From an uncultured Prolixibacteraceae bacterium (GTDB lineage: Bacteria; Bacteroidota; Bacteroidia; Bacteroidales; Prolixibacteraceae): 64,000 nt of DNA. Where the stretch lies: assembly GCA_937915865.1 (NCBI GenBank), contig CALGIG010000054.1, positions 85,187 to 149,186 on the forward strand, given 5' to 3'. Positions 63,781 through 64,000 of this stretch are shown piece by piece. Each line of letters starts with the position of its first letter. The stretch's first letter is position 1. Both the position numbers and the translations under genes were made by a program. The notes under the pieces are model-generated. The model was not told where the DNA came from and did not search any database. It saw only the letters and a list, made by a program, of their open reading frames with translations.

Positions 63781-64000
63781 TATTTTAGAAGGACTTATTT
63801 CACATTTCCAGAGTATACAAATCAACCATGTACTTGTCACAACTTGCTGACCTTCTTTTTTCGTTAACGAGATAATACGTTATTCCTATTTTCAAAACGG
63901 TCGTTAATAAATTTTCAGGAATTACCAAATTAAGTTTGTTTTGACTTGGAAAAATCACGCCAATATCATACTGTTAAAATGTCGCTTTTTTGCACGAATT

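Noticed and set aside
63781..63990. Open stretch of 59 codons on the minus strand at the right edge (ending CDKYMVDLYTLEM)
   Set aside because: No proper start codon is visible before an upstream stop; it may be a remnant, but nothing supports a gene.
1..64000. CRISPR arrays, rRNA genes, restriction-modification or toxin-antitoxin pairs
   Set aside because: I looked for regularly spaced repeats, rRNA-like conserved sequence and typical paired small genes and saw none in the window.

Overview
The window looks like chromosomal DNA from a Bacteroidota species, most likely a Marinilabiliales or Prolixibacteraceae-type organism (inference). Evidence: a SusC/SusD pair with an ECF-sigma/FecR switch, three proteins with type IX secretion (Por) sorting tails, a single-subunit cytochrome b succinate dehydrogenase in C-A-B order, promoters of the TAnnTTTG type, and small AT-rich intergenic gaps.

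Positions 1-34,061 read almost entirely on the minus strand. From 34,061 down to 16,416 runs a polysaccharide utilisation locus (PUL): ECF sigma factor, FecR anti-sigma factor, SusC with an N-terminal STN signalling domain, SusD, a small lipoprotein, a parallel beta-helix T9SS protein, a pectate-lyase-like beta-helix protein, a second beta-helix T9SS protein paralogous to the first, and a Tat-exported protein of hydrolase type. A further sugar block lies at 400-6,154: a GH29 alpha-L-fucosidase, an SGNH-esterase/GH29 fusion and an MFS permease. Between the two blocks sits an unrelated group (7,049-14,682): transglutaminase-like lipoprotein, O-antigen-ligase-like membrane protein with TPRs, LytTR regulator, Sel1-repeat T9SS protein, C39/papain-like cysteine peptidase and a lipoprotein. 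It is bordered by an IS982-family relic on one side and an intact IS4-family element (1,208 bp, 9-bp target duplication) on the other.

Positions 34,080-37,063 hold a decayed mobile segment ending in a large serine recombinase whose 3' end runs into the antisense strand of a tRNA-Arg(CCT) gene.

Positions 37,393-62,585 are mainly core genome: sdhCAB, a CPBP protease, a DinB-like protein, a queuosine-precursor group (yhhQ-type transporter under a likely preQ1-I riboswitch, queC, queF), asnS, an adenosine-kinase-like PfkB kinase, tRNA-Asn(GTT), decayed Nudix-regulator and GH2 remnants, a Gfo/Idh/MocA oxidoreductase, a TetR regulator, rpoN, an M3 peptidase, a flavin reductase, and a surface-polysaccharide group (GT4 glycosyltransferase, FemAB/GNAT-like proteins, polysaccharide deacetylase). 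The window ends in a frameshifted IS4-type transposase.

The most notable regulatory signals are a candidate antisense RNA over the susC leader (plus-strand promoter-like box and intrinsic terminator at 32,319-32,402) and a compact preQ1-I riboswitch ending 3 nt before its start codon. Short inverted-repeat families recur between genes, and two copies appear to have been absorbed into coding sequence. I did not find a clearly new defence or biosynthetic system; the LytTR/ligase/transglutaminase/peptidase group is the best candidate for something undescribed.
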